From an uncultured SAR324 cluster bacterium (GTDB lineage Bacteria; SAR324; NAC60-12), in the NCBI GenBank assembly GCA_902562015.1, contig CACERX010000001.1:1-64000 (forward strand): DNA of 64,000 nt, given 5' to 3'. Numbering within the stretch: the first letter of the stretch is position 1; every line of letters starts with the position of its first letter. Below the pieces are notes generated by a model, which was not told the DNA's origin, searched no databases, and saw only the letters and a program-made list of their open reading frames with translations. The translations under genes and the position numbers were made by a program. Shown here one piece after another: positions 27,315 through 36,575 of the stretch.

Positions 27315-28547
27315 ATGAAGGCTACAACTAATTTTGAAGCGCGTCAGCATGGAGCTATGGAGTTTTCTATTGCACCTGTTGACTTGAACAATGTTAGAAA
27401 ATATCGCCTACAAAGGCTTCGAAAAAAAATGGTAGAACATGATGTTTCAGGCCTGCTGCTCTTTAATCAGATCAATACTCGCTACGCCGTAGATGCAACC
27501 AATATGCAGGTTTGGTGTTCTCATTATGAAACCCGTTGCGTATTTGTCTCATTAGACGGACCCGTGGTACTTTTTGATTATGCCAATCATCCATATCTTG
27601 CTGATGGAATTCCAACAATTGATGAATATCGAAAAATTCCAACCTTCTATTTTTTTGGTTCAGGAAATAGATCCGAAGAATTTGTTAAAGATTTCGCAGC
27701 TCAAATTGATGATTTGATGAGCAATCACGGTGGCGGTAACCGTCGTTTAGCTATCGACTGTCTATCTCGCTTAGGTTGCGAAGCCCTAATTGAAAAAGGA
27801 CTGGAACTTGTTGAAGGTGAGCAGATCACTGAAACAGCACGAGCTATAAAATCAAAAGAAGAACTCACGTTGATGAAATCCTCAATGGATGTCTGTGAAG
27901 AAAGTGTGCGCTCTATGCATGGACTAGTCGAACCCGGGATTACCGAAAATGCTCTTTGGGCAAAACTGCATGAGACGAATATCAGACTAGGTGGAGAATG
28001 GATTGAAACGCGACTGCTTTCTTCAGGACCTCGCACTAATCCGTGGTTCCGTGAATGCTCAATGAGGGAGATAGAAAAAAATGATTTGGTAAGTTTTGAC
28101 ACTGACCTGATAGGTCCATATGGATATTGCTCAGATATTTCCCGTGCTTGGGTTTGTGGAGGAAAACCTAGCGATAAGCAGCGCCGTCTATACTCAATAG
28201 CATATGAACAAATTCAACATAATATCTCAGTTTTATCAGCAGGCATGAGCTTCAGAGAAGTTTCTGAAAAATGCTGGAAAATACCTGATAAATTTATTTC
28301 GCATCGATATACTACACTAATTCATGGTGTCGGACTGGCAGACGAATATCCAAATATAAAGCACTGGGATCAATTTGAAGCACACGGATATGATGGATTA
28401 ATTGAGCCAGGTATGACACTTTGCGTTGAATCCTTCATAGGTGAAGAAGGAGGTCGTGAAGGGGTAAAACTGGAAGAACAGGTCATAATTACCGAGAATG
28501 GTGTAGAACTTCTATCCAGTTACCCTTTTGAGTTAGACATGCTCTAA
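27315..28547 (+). CDS. dddP: DMSP lyase DddP-like metalloenzyme (M24 fold)
   Basis: A 410-residue member of the M24 'creatinase/pita-bread' fold. Blocks NTRYAVDATNMQVW (54-67) and GGEWIETRLLSSGPRTNPWF (226-245) are close to DddP of roseobacters. Candidate metal ligands, recalled from the solved DddP structures, are all present with near-identical spacing: Asp262, Asp264, Asp274, His337, Glu372 and Glu387. The DddP catalytic Asp and Tyr correspond to Asp343 (six after the His) and Tyr332 (five before it). DddP cleaves dimethylsulfoniopropionate to dimethyl sulfide and acrylate in the cytoplasm. The first roughly 30 residues of roseobacter DddP are shorter here. An M24 peptidase remains the alternative, but the match is specific. 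Confidence 0.8.
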   Translation: MKATTNFEARQHGAMEFSIAPVDLNNVRKYRLQRLRKKMVEHDVSGLLLFNQINTRYAVDATNMQVWCSHYETRCVFVSLDGPVVLFDYANHPYLADGIPTIDEYRKIPTFYFFGSGNRSEEFVKDFAAQIDDLMSNHGGGNRRLAIDCLSRLGCEALIEKGLELVEGEQITETARAIKSKEELTLMKSSMDVCEESVRSMHGLVEPGITENALWAKLHETNIRLGGEWIETRLLSSGPRTNPWFRECSMREIEKNDLVSFDTDLIGPYGYCSDISRAWVCGGKPSDKQRRLYSIAYEQIQHNISVLSAGMSFREVSEKCWKIPDKFISHRYTTLIHGVGLADEYPNIKHWDQFEAHGYDGLIEPGMTLCVESFIGEEGGREGVKLEEQVIITENGVELLSSYPFELDML

Positions 28548-28602
28548 CCAGTATAAAGAAAATTGTTTTATAAAATAATTAAATGAGATCAAAGAAAACA
28601 TT

Positions 28603-29388
28603 ATGAAAAAAGAAACATGGTCAATAGAGATTCTACCTCAAAATGTATCTGATATAGGCTTTATCCCTGACTTGATTAAAGAAATTTATATCACCATGAT
28701 TCCAGGAACAAGTTTCAGTGAAACTGTTTTGGCAGCTCAAAAAATTCAAGCATCAGGCAAACAGGCTATACCGCACTTAACTGCTAGGAGTTTCACCGGA
28801 GAAGAAGAACTGCGAAAATGCCTTTCTGAACTTCAAGCTACAGGAATTGAAAGGATATTGCTAATTGGTGGAGGAGTTCCTAAACCTGCAGGTGTTTTTT
28901 CTTCCGTGATGGATATGCTGAAGACAGAAATGTTTGCTGAATATGGCATAAATTCATTTGACTTTGCTGGTCACCCAGAAGGGAATCCGGATGATCCTGA
29001 CTCAGATTATAACCTTTTGGAGAAATTAAAATGGACAGAAAAACGTAAAATCCCAACTCGGATCGTAACACAGTGGTCCCTAGATGCAGAAAAAACGAAT
29101 AACTGGATAAAAAGTCTTAGAAAAAATGGTATTAAGAACTCAATTAACATCGGAATTCCAGGCCCATCAACCTTAAAAACCTTACTTCGTTTTGCGAAAG
29201 TCTGTGGGGTGAAAGCATCGACAGAGGTACTAAGAAAACAGGGTTTAAATATCAGCAAATTAATGTTTGTAAGTAAGCCTGACAAAATCGTTTCAGAACT
29301 TCGTGGATATGATCAACTTCATCTTTATCCTTTTGGAGGTATTGCCAAGTCTTCAGAGTGGTTTAATGAGTGGCATAAAAAGACTTAA
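28603..29388 (+). CDS. metF: Methylenetetrahydrofolate reductase family protein
   Basis: A 261-residue TIM-barrel flavoenzyme of the MetF family, interconverting 5-methyl-THF and 5,10-methylene-THF. Visible: the barrel opening ITMIPG (29-34), PHLTARSF (56-63), ILLIGGG and the FAD-binding FDFAGHPEGNPDDPD (about 119-133). It is shorter than E. coli MetF (296) and diverged. In this setting it most likely runs in the oxidative direction, taking methyl-THF delivered by the corrinoid system into the C1 pool. It lies 55 bp after dddP and 109 bp before the activator gene. The electron partner is unknown. Confidence 0.8.
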   Translation: MKKETWSIEILPQNVSDIGFIPDLIKEIYITMIPGTSFSETVLAAQKIQASGKQAIPHLTARSFTGEEELRKCLSELQATGIERILLIGGGVPKPAGVFSSVMDMLKTEMFAEYGINSFDFAGHPEGNPDDPDSDYNLLEKLKWTEKRKIPTRIVTQWSLDAEKTNNWIKSLRKNGIKNSINIGIPGPSTLKTLLRFAKVCGVKASTEVLRKQGLNISKLMFVSKPDKIVSELRGYDQLHLYPFGGIAKSSEWFNEWHKKT

Positions 29389-29497
29389 ATTTTAGCTTTT
29401 GAATTTTTTGACAAAAATTAATATTTGAATTTATTGCCTCTAGCTTTAAAAAAATCTACTGTTTTCTACTAAATAATCTTAAAACCAAACTCTTTTT

Positions 29498-31543
29498 ATG
29501 CCTATCGATGCATCAACTTCAGACGTAAGAGTTGTTTTTACACCTTCTGGTAAACGTGGTCATTTCCCGGTCGGGACCCCTATATTGCAGGCTGCACAGG
29601 CTCTTGGTGTTGATGTAGATTCAGTTTGCGGAGGCCGTGGATTATGTGGTCGCTGTCAGGTTGAACATGCAACCGGAAAATTCCCAAAACACTATATAAA
29701 CTCAAAAGCAGAAAATATTTCTCCAATAAGTGAGACTGAAAAAGCTTATGCTGCCAAGCCTAAAAAAACATTGCTGGATGGACGTAGGTTAAGCTGTGCA
29801 ACTCAAATACTGGGTGACTGCGTGATTGACATACCGCCTGACAGTCAGGTGCATCAGCAGATTGTAAGAAAAGAAGCTGATGCATTCGATATCGAAATTA
29901 TTCCTCCTGTTCAGTTACACTATGTAGAAGTTTGGGAGCCAAACATGCACGATCCATCCGGCGACTTGCGCCGTCTTCGTGAAGCTCTTGAGCGAGAATG
30001 GCACCTCACAAATTTACGTTTTGGTCCGGGGATGCTGCTGTCTCTGCAAAAAGAACTAAGGGAAGGTAACTGGAAGGTTACCGTTGCTGTAGATTATTTG
30101 GGACAGGTCATCGCAGTAAATCCAGGATTCAAAGAGTCATTATGTGGTCTTGCCGTTGATATAGGGTCAACCACTGTTGCTGCTCACCTCTGCAATCTAA
30201 GAACAGGAGAAGTGCTCGCATCAGCAGGAATGATGAATCCTCAAATACGATTTGGGGAAGATTTAATGAGCCGTGTTTCATATGTAATGATGCATCCTGA
30301 TGGAGATGCAGAAATGACAAAAGTTATCCGTAATGCACTCAATGAACTGGCCGCAAAAGTTACTACCGAAGCCAATCGAAAGATGGATGAAATAGTTGAA
30401 GTTACTATTGTTGGGAATCCCATAATGCACCACCTTTTACTGGGTATTAGCCCTCTTGAACTTGGCGGGGCCCCATTTGCTCTGGCAACGGATGAAAGCG
30501 TAAGGATTCGGGCACGTGATTTAAAACTTAACCTTCATACCAATACACGCTGCTATGTTTTGCCCTGTATAGCTGGTCATGTCGGCGCGGATACCGCGGG
30601 CATGATTCTGTCTGAAGCTCCACATAAGCGTGAGGCCAAAACTTTACTTGTGGATATTGGTACAAATGCAGAGATAGTATTGGGAAACAAAGAGCGTCTT
30701 CTTGCAGCCTCAAGTCCAACAGGCCCTGCATTTGAAGGGGCACAGATCACATGCGGTCAACGAGCCGCACCAGGAGCCATTGAAAGGGTGCGCATTGATA
30801 AAAAAACACTGGAGCCTAAATTCAAAGTTATCGGATGTAATCTATGGTCAGATGAAAGTGGTTTTTCAGAGAAAACCAAAAAAACAGGAATAACAGGTAT
30901 ATGTGGTTCAGGAATTATAGAAGCAATTGCGGAAATGTATTTGGCTGGGATTCTTACACAAGATGGAGTAATAAATGGATCAATATCCGAAAAGAGTGAA
31001 AGAATTATCAAAGAAGGACGTACATTTTGCTATATTTTGTATGATGGAGAGCAAAAGATTAACATCTACCAAAATGATGTGAGGGCAATTCAACTTGCCA
31101 AAGCAGCCTTGTATGCAGGTATTCGTTTGTTGATGGAACGACTGGGTACTAAGTCAGTCGATCGTATTCGATTGGCAGGTGCATTCGGTAATCATATAGA
31201 ACCTAAATTCGCAATGATTTTAGGATTGATTCCAGATTGTCATTTAAAAAACGTCAGTTCTGCTGGAAACGCAGCAGGTGCGGGAGCAAGAATAGCATTG
31301 CTTAATCATGAATCGCGAAATGAAATTGAAGAAGTTGTTCGACAGGTTGAAAAAGTTGAAACAGCAGTTGAGTCAAATTTTCAGCAGCATTTTGTAAATG
31401 CCATGGCCTTTCCCAATAAAATCGATAAATTCCCAAATCTCGCAAAAGAGGTTGAACTTCCCCTTGAAAACATGGGTGACAATACTAACAAAATTACCGC
31501 TCATGCTACTAAGAGAAGGAGAAGAAAAAAAGTCAGTCATTAA
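29498..31543 (+). CDS. Corrinoid protein reductive activator ([2Fe-2S] + ASKHA domain, RACo-like)
   Basis: This 681-residue protein of the DUF4445/RACo type reactivates oxidised Co(II) corrinoid proteins using ATP. An N-terminal plant-type [2Fe-2S] domain has cysteines C44, C50, C53 and C100. A linker (about 110-210) is followed by the ASKHA ATPase part with DIGSTTVAAHL (about 220-230) and DIGTNAEIVLG (about 385-395), GICGSGIIEAIAEM, then GAFGNHIEPKFA and SAGNAAGAGARIALL. The C-terminus ends in a run of basic residues (ATKRRRRKKVSH) not needed by the fold. It lies 33 bp before the first MttB gene. It probably serves the single corrinoid protein encoded at 44653. Confidence 0.88.
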   Translation: MPIDASTSDVRVVFTPSGKRGHFPVGTPILQAAQALGVDVDSVCGGRGLCGRCQVEHATGKFPKHYINSKAENISPISETEKAYAAKPKKTLLDGRRLSCATQILGDCVIDIPPDSQVHQQIVRKEADAFDIEIIPPVQLHYVEVWEPNMHDPSGDLRRLREALEREWHLTNLRFGPGMLLSLQKELREGNWKVTVAVDYLGQVIAVNPGFKESLCGLAVDIGSTTVAAHLCNLRTGEVLASAGMMNPQIRFGEDLMSRVSYVMMHPDGDAEMTKVIRNALNELAAKVTTEANRKMDEIVEVTIVGNPIMHHLLLGISPLELGGAPFALATDESVRIRARDLKLNLHTNTRCYVLPCIAGHVGADTAGMILSEAPHKREAKTLLVDIGTNAEIVLGNKERLLAASSPTGPAFEGAQITCGQRAAPGAIERVRIDKKTLEPKFKVIGCNLWSDESGFSEKTKKTGITGICGSGIIEAIAEMYLAGILTQDGVINGSISEKSERIIKEGRTFCYILYDGEQKINIYQNDVRAIQLAKAALYAGIRLLMERLGTKSVDRIRLAGAFGNHIEPKFAMILGLIPDCHLKNVSSAGNAAGAGARIALLNHESRNEIEEVVRQVEKVETAVESNFQQHFVNAMAFPNKIDKFPNLAKEVELPLENMGDNTNKITAHATKRRRRKKVSH

Positions 31544-31546
31544 CCT

Positions 31547-31573
31547 AAAATATTTAATTAAATAAAATATTTT
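31547..31573. repeat. Perfect 9-bp inverted repeat before the first MttB gene
   Basis: AAAATATTT and AAATATTTT with a 9 bp spacer, ending 3 bp before the ATG at 31577. An RNA hairpin here would cover the start region; an operator is an alternative. All-A+T composition makes chance possible. Confidence 0.35.
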
Positions 31574-31576
31574 GCA

Positions 31577-33142
31577 ATGGACAAAACTTTGAGTGGACGC
31601 TTGGGCGGAAGAAACGCCAGAAAAGCTAAAAGAGCTGCAGCTCTTCCTGAAAATATGATGCCTGTCAAACCAGGAGAAACGGGTGGGCGCTTCAAACCTC
31701 TGGATGAAAAGGATATGAAGCGTATTAATGATACGGTCTTAAAAGTCCTTGAAACAATAGGATTGGCAAATGCTATTCCTTCATGTATTGAATTCTGCAC
31801 TTCAATAGGTTGCAAAGTTTCTTCTGAAGGTCGGCTTTTGTTTCCTAGCAAGGTAGTTAATGAATCACTCGAAAAGGCCCAGCGTGACATCACACTTTAT
31901 GGTACTTCGCCAAAACACGATTTGCACCTTAGTGGAAAAAATGTCTATTTTGGAACAGCTGGAGCTGCTGTCAACATGCTTGATCCAATTAACAGGAAAT
32001 ACAGGGAATCAACTGCTCCAGATCTATATGATATTGCTAGAGTTTGCGACACTTTGGAGCATATCCATTTCTTTCAGAGATCAATTGTCTGCAGAGATAT
32101 AGAAAAAATAAGAGAAATGGACTTTACTACTTGCTATGCATCTATTGCAGGTACTAAAAAACATGTGGGCACCAGCTTTGCCTTTGCTGAACATGTGACT
32201 GAAGCACTGGAAATGCTGCATTTGGTGGCAGGAAGTGAAAACGCTTGGCGCAAACGTCCTTTCGTAAGTATGTCCTGCTGTCATGTTGTACCTCCTTTAA
32301 AGTTTGCCGAAGAGGCCTGTGCATGCCTTGAAACAGCAGTTACGGGCGGAATGCCTGTTTTATTGCTTTCAGCAGGGCAGGCCGGGGCAACTTCACCCGC
32401 TGCACTAGCACGTTGCGTTGTGCAGGCAGTAGCAGAGGTTTTAGCCGGATTGGTTTACGTTAATGCAATCAAGGAAGGGGCACCCGCAATTTTCGGTACC
32501 TGGCCCTTTGTCTCTGACCTTCGAACAGGAGCCATGAGCGGCGGTAGCGGTGAACAAGCAATACTAATGGCTGCCTGTGGGCAAATGGCTCAATACTTCA
32601 ACCTTCCATCAGGAATTGCAGCTGGAATGACTGATTCTAAAGTCCCAGACGTTCAGTCAGGATATGAAAAGGGTTATACTGTTTCATTAGCAGCACATTC
32701 GGGCGCAAACCTTATTTACGAATCAGCTGGCATGCATGCCAGCCTGCTCGGATGCTGCCTTGAAAGTTATGTAATTGATAATGACATGCTCGGAGCAATA
32801 AACCGTACTGTAAGAGGCGTTGAAGTCAATGACGATACTCTGTCAATCGACCCAATTAGGGACGTTTGCATAGATGGACCTGGACATTACCTGGGTCATG
32901 AGCAAACATTAAACAGGATGCAGAAAGACTATCTTTATCCTATCATCGGAGACAGGGAGAACATTAACAACTGGATTGATCAGGGTTCAACTGATGCAGT
33001 TCAGCGGGCAAATTTAAAAATCCAGGAAATACTCAATAATCATTTTCCTGAAAACTGGAATGAGGAAACAGACCTTAAAATTAGGGAAAAGTTCCCTGTT
33101 CGTCTTGACAGAAATCGTATGCGAAAACCGGATTTATCATGA
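31577..33142 (+). CDS. MttB-family (trimethylamine/betaine) corrinoid methyltransferase, copy 1
   Basis: A 521-residue member of the MttB/MtgB superfamily (TIM barrel). These enzymes transfer a methyl group from a quaternary or tertiary amine to a cognate corrinoid protein. The frame has no in-frame stop, so it is the non-pyrrolysine type, like glycine betaine methyltransferase MtgB, rather than the Pyl-containing trimethylamine enzyme. Family blocks: TPSKHD-type GTSPKHDLHLSG, FGTAGAAVNML, GGSGEQAILMAACGQ, GMTDSKVPDVQSGYEKGYT. The N-terminus is basic and Gly/Arg-rich (GRLGGRNARKAKRAA). Substrate not determinable: betaines, carnitine or trimethylamine are candidates. The stop overlaps the next gene's ATG by 4 bp (ATGA). 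Confidence 0.87.
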   Translation: MDKTLSGRLGGRNARKAKRAAALPENMMPVKPGETGGRFKPLDEKDMKRINDTVLKVLETIGLANAIPSCIEFCTSIGCKVSSEGRLLFPSKVVNESLEKAQRDITLYGTSPKHDLHLSGKNVYFGTAGAAVNMLDPINRKYRESTAPDLYDIARVCDTLEHIHFFQRSIVCRDIEKIREMDFTTCYASIAGTKKHVGTSFAFAEHVTEALEMLHLVAGSENAWRKRPFVSMSCCHVVPPLKFAEEACACLETAVTGGMPVLLLSAGQAGATSPAALARCVVQAVAEVLAGLVYVNAIKEGAPAIFGTWPFVSDLRTGAMSGGSGEQAILMAACGQMAQYFNLPSGIAAGMTDSKVPDVQSGYEKGYTVSLAAHSGANLIYESAGMHASLLGCCLESYVIDNDMLGAINRTVRGVEVNDDTLSIDPIRDVCIDGPGHYLGHEQTLNRMQKDYLYPIIGDRENINNWIDQGSTDAVQRANLKIQEILNNHFPENWNEETDLKIREKFPVRLDRNRMRKPDLS

Positions 33143-35553
33143 AAACGCACGCGAGGGCAGTTATTATTGGAGGCGGTGCAATGGGTGTTGGACTGTTGTA
33201 TCACCTGACAAAGGAAGGGTGGAAGGATGTGGTACTAGTTGAAAAGGGTGAATTGACCTCCGGTTCAACCTGGCACGCTGCGGGACTTATTCCTCATTTC
33301 ATCGGCTCTCTTAATATGGCCAAAATACATTTATATGGAGCAGATTTATACAAGAAGCTGGAAAATGAAACAGGTCAGGCTACAGGATGGCATGGATGCG
33401 GAGCAATACGACTAGCCATAGATAAGGATCAGGTAGATTGGTTCCATTATGTAAAGGGCGTGCTTGATCAAGTTGGCGCAGAATGCCATCTGCTTGGGCC
33501 AGATGAGATTAAAAAAGTACATCCACTACTTGAAACTGACGGGTTCCTGATGGGTGCTTATACTACAGGTGATGGGCACACAGATCCCAGTGGTGCAACT
33601 CAGGCAATGGCAGTCGGTGCTAGAAATCAAGGAGCTGAAATTTACCTGAATAACCGAGTAACCGATACAAATTTACTCCCTTCAGGAGAGTGGGAAGTTA
33701 TCACTGAAAAAGGTTCTATAATCTGTGAGCATCTTGTAAATGCGGCAGGCTCTTTTTGCGAACAGGTTGGTATGATGGCCGGTATCAAGGTTCCCATGGT
33801 CAACATGGTACATCAATACCTGATGACAGAGACAATTCCTGAAGTAGCTGCACTGGGAAAAGAACTCCCGGTGGTTCGAGACCCTCGTTCTTCCTGTTAC
33901 TATCGACAAGAGCAAAGCGGTCTGATAATTGGCCCCTACGAAATGAATGCCAAAGCATGGGGACTTGAAGGTATAGACTGGAGTTTTGACAACGCACTTC
34001 TTCCACCGGATATGGAAAGACTTGAACCGCATCTGGAATTGACCGCAAAGAGCCTTCCTGTTTTTGAAACTGCAGGTATCAAGAAGGTTGTTAGCGGTCC
34101 TATAACTCATACACCTGACGGTAATTTCCTTCTTGGTCCTGCCCCCGGACTGAGAAATTACTGGATGTGCTGCGCAGCAAGCATTGGTATTACTCAGGGT
34201 CCAGGCTGCGGCAAATATCTGGCACAATGGATGGTTCATGGACAAACTGAAATCAACGTCCGTGAAATGGATCCACGTAGATACGGAGAATGGGCCTGCG
34301 GGGAATATGCTCTGGATAAATCTATAGATGAATACGAGCACATGTACGCCACCCATTATCCAGGAGAATTTCGTGATGCCGGTCGTCCAGTGCGTCCTAC
34401 CCCAATTTATAAAAAACTCAAAGTACATGGGGCTGTTTTTGCAGAAACATTTGGCTGGGAAAGAGCAAAATGGTTCGATTCCAGCGGTGATGGTGAGATA
34501 TACAGTTTTCGCAGAAACAACTCATATGAAAGTGTGAAAAAAGAATGTATAGCAGTTCGCGAAAGAGTTGGTCTATTGGATTTGACATGCTTTGCAAAGT
34601 ACGAGATAGAGGGGAGTGATGCAGAAACTTTCCTACAACGCATCTGCGCCAATCACATACCTAAAAGAGAGGGGGGTGTAGCACTAGTCCACATGCTCAC
34701 TGAATTGGGAGGTATAGAGTGTGAAGCTACCATCACAAGGATTGATGAAAATAAGTACTATGCACTCTCTGGAGCAATTGCTGAAATACATGACCATGAC
34801 TGGCTGTACCATCATATACTGCCAGATGAAAAAGTGTCCCTCAGAAACGTAACTGATGAATATGGTGTTCTTGTTCTTGCAGGTCCACGATCTCGTGATT
34901 TGCTTTCAAAACTTACAGATGCAGATTTGGGCAATTCTAATTTCCCATGGCTACGAGGAAAAACAATTGATGTATCAGGGATAAAAACATTGGCTCTTCG
35001 AGTTTCCTATGCAGGTGAATTAGGTTGGGAACTGCACATACCCATGCAAAAAGTGAAGGAACTTTATGATACTTTGATGGATAAAGGTAGTAAGTTTGGC
35101 ATTTCAAATTTTGGTACTTACGCCATGAATTCGCTTAGAATGGAAAAAGCCTACAAAGGATGGGGTAGCGAACTTACCACAGAAATAACACCCATTGAAG
35201 CAGGACTTGAACGTTTTGTTGATTTTAACAAGTCATTTATTGGCCGTGAAGCCACCCTTTCGCGTAAATTATTAGGAATAAATTCAAAACTTGTTTATAT
35301 GGAAGTAGACGCAGATGATACAGATTGTCTTGGGAACGAACCAGTCTTAAATGGTGAGCAGATAATTGGTGTGACCACAAGCGGTGCCTACGGACATTCA
35401 GTAAGAAAAAGCCTTGCCTTTGCCTACGTAAACCCACAATACGCAAATTCAGGAACAAATTTTGAAATTAGAATTCTTGGTCAGAAGCGCTCAGCAACTT
35501 TGCTTAATGAAGCTGCTTATGATCCACAGAATTTACGTTTAAAAGACATTTAA
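33139..35553 (+). CDS. Dimethylglycine dehydrogenase-like FAD + aminomethyltransferase protein, copy 1
   Basis: An 804-residue DMGDH/sarcosine dehydrogenase-type flavoprotein. It has an FAD-binding GGGAMG (11-16), then STWHAAG with His46, the residue that carries covalent FAD in animal DMGDH, and DAO-type oxidase domain to about 390. The rest is an aminomethyltransferase (GCV_T) region that would take the released methyl group as 5,10-methylene-THF (GELGWELHIPM, ATLLNEAAYDPQNLRLKDI). Electrons would go to ETF. The start overlaps the MttB gene (ATGA), so the pair is translationally coupled and probably works on the same substrate or on its demethylation product. Confidence 0.9.
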   Translation: MKTHARAVIIGGGAMGVGLLYHLTKEGWKDVVLVEKGELTSGSTWHAAGLIPHFIGSLNMAKIHLYGADLYKKLENETGQATGWHGCGAIRLAIDKDQVDWFHYVKGVLDQVGAECHLLGPDEIKKVHPLLETDGFLMGAYTTGDGHTDPSGATQAMAVGARNQGAEIYLNNRVTDTNLLPSGEWEVITEKGSIICEHLVNAAGSFCEQVGMMAGIKVPMVNMVHQYLMTETIPEVAALGKELPVVRDPRSSCYYRQEQSGLIIGPYEMNAKAWGLEGIDWSFDNALLPPDMERLEPHLELTAKSLPVFETAGIKKVVSGPITHTPDGNFLLGPAPGLRNYWMCCAASIGITQGPGCGKYLAQWMVHGQTEINVREMDPRRYGEWACGEYALDKSIDEYEHMYATHYPGEFRDAGRPVRPTPIYKKLKVHGAVFAETFGWERAKWFDSSGDGEIYSFRRNNSYESVKKECIAVRERVGLLDLTCFAKYEIEGSDAETFLQRICANHIPKREGGVALVHMLTELGGIECEATITRIDENKYYALSGAIAEIHDHDWLYHHILPDEKVSLRNVTDEYGVLVLAGPRSRDLLSKLTDADLGNSNFPWLRGKTIDVSGIKTLALRVSYAGELGWELHIPMQKVKELYDTLMDKGSKFGISNFGTYAMNSLRMEKAYKGWGSELTTEITPIEAGLERFVDFNKSFIGREATLSRKLLGINSKLVYMEVDADDTDCLGNEPVLNGEQIIGVTTSGAYGHSVRKSLAFAYVNPQYANSGTNFEIRILGQKRSATLLNEAAYDPQNLRLKDI

Positions 35554-35723
35554 TCTGCATCATAATTTATAGTTCTTTTAGCAAGCTTTACATAAAAATA
35601 TTTATACAAGATTTTCGAACCTTGCTGGGGAAATAGTATCAAGAACAAATCCTACCCACAAATTTATCAATAACGACAATTTAAGATAATTTAAAAGAAA
35701 GCCGTAGATCACTGTATTAAATA

Positions 35724-36575
35724 ATGGATAATTCAGCACACCATAATTATTACCACATTGATGTAAAACCAGTCTCTGGTGCACTTGGTGCTGAAATTAA
35801 TGGTGTTGATATTTCTGATCCGCTTGACGCAGAAGTGGTGGCTGAAATTAGAAAAGCCCTACTGAACCATCTGGTAATTTTCTTTCATAATCAGTTGATC
35901 ACCCCGCAGCAGCAGCTCAATTTTGCAGAACTGTTCGGCGTCCCTATGGAATACCCGCAACTAAAAGGATTACCCGAATGTCCTCTGGTAACAGAGGTAA
36001 TAAAACTTGAGCATGAAAAATTGAACTTTGGAGGTGTATGGCATTCAGATACTACTTATCTCCAGCAACCTCCGATGGCAAGCATTCTATACGCGATTGA
36101 GATTCCTCCTTACGGTGGTGATACTCTGTTTTCCAACCAGTACATGGCCTTTGATACTTTATCTGAAGGTCTTAAGAAGCTACTTTCTGAACTTGTCGCA
36201 GTTAACACTTCCTCAAAGCTAGAAGTCTCCATGACACGAGATGAACGAATGCGCGAGGCAGGAATGGAACTTAATATTTTAAGCGCTTTACACCCTGCTG
36301 TTCGAACACATCCTGAAACAGGAATCAAAGCCCTTTATGTCAATAAAGCTCACACCACTCATTTCGAAGACTGGACAGAGGAGGAAAGTAAATCACTACT
36401 GGAATTTCTATTTCACCACCAAGTCAGAGAGGAGTTAACGTGCAGATTTCGTTGGGAGAAAAATTCACTAGCTTTTTGGGATAATCGTTGTGTTCAGCAC
36501 TACCCTACAAATGATTATCAGGGCTTCCGAAGAATAATGCATCGCGTAACCATCGCAGGAGATGAGCCCTACTAA
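35724..36575 (+). CDS. TauD/TfdA-family 2-oxoglutarate-dependent dioxygenase
   Basis: A 283-residue Fe(II)/2-oxoglutarate dioxygenase. The 2-His-1-Asp site is visible: His107-x-Asp109 (WHSDTTY) and His259 (CVQHYP). GFRRIMHRVT (268-276) supplies the Arg that binds 2-oxoglutarate. The N-terminus VKPVSGALGAEINGVDIS and the FHNQLITPQQQLNFAELFG block are typical of the TauD group. TauD acts on taurine, but relatives act on many sulfonates, herbicides, betaines and butyrobetaine, so the substrate is open. It stands between two MttB-DMGDH pairs and could prepare a substrate for one. It converges with yihY and overlaps its end by 4 bp. Confidence 0.82.
   Translation: MDNSAHHNYYHIDVKPVSGALGAEINGVDISDPLDAEVVAEIRKALLNHLVIFFHNQLITPQQQLNFAELFGVPMEYPQLKGLPECPLVTEVIKLEHEKLNFGGVWHSDTTYLQQPPMASILYAIEIPPYGGDTLFSNQYMAFDTLSEGLKKLLSELVAVNTSSKLEVSMTRDERMREAGMELNILSALHPAVRTHPETGIKALYVNKAHTTHFEDWTEEESKSLLEFLFHHQVREELTCRFRWEKNSLAFWDNRCVQHYPTNDYQGFRRIMHRVTIAGDEPY

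Noticed and set aside
31577..33142. Pyrrolysine-type MttB
   Set aside because: No in-frame TAG occurs in either MttB copy and no pyl genes are in the window.
33682..34428. 248-codon antisense frame inside DMGDH copy 1
   Set aside because: It lies wholly opposite a strongly conserved gene. Its translation has no recognisable motif and arises from the codon pattern of the sense strand.
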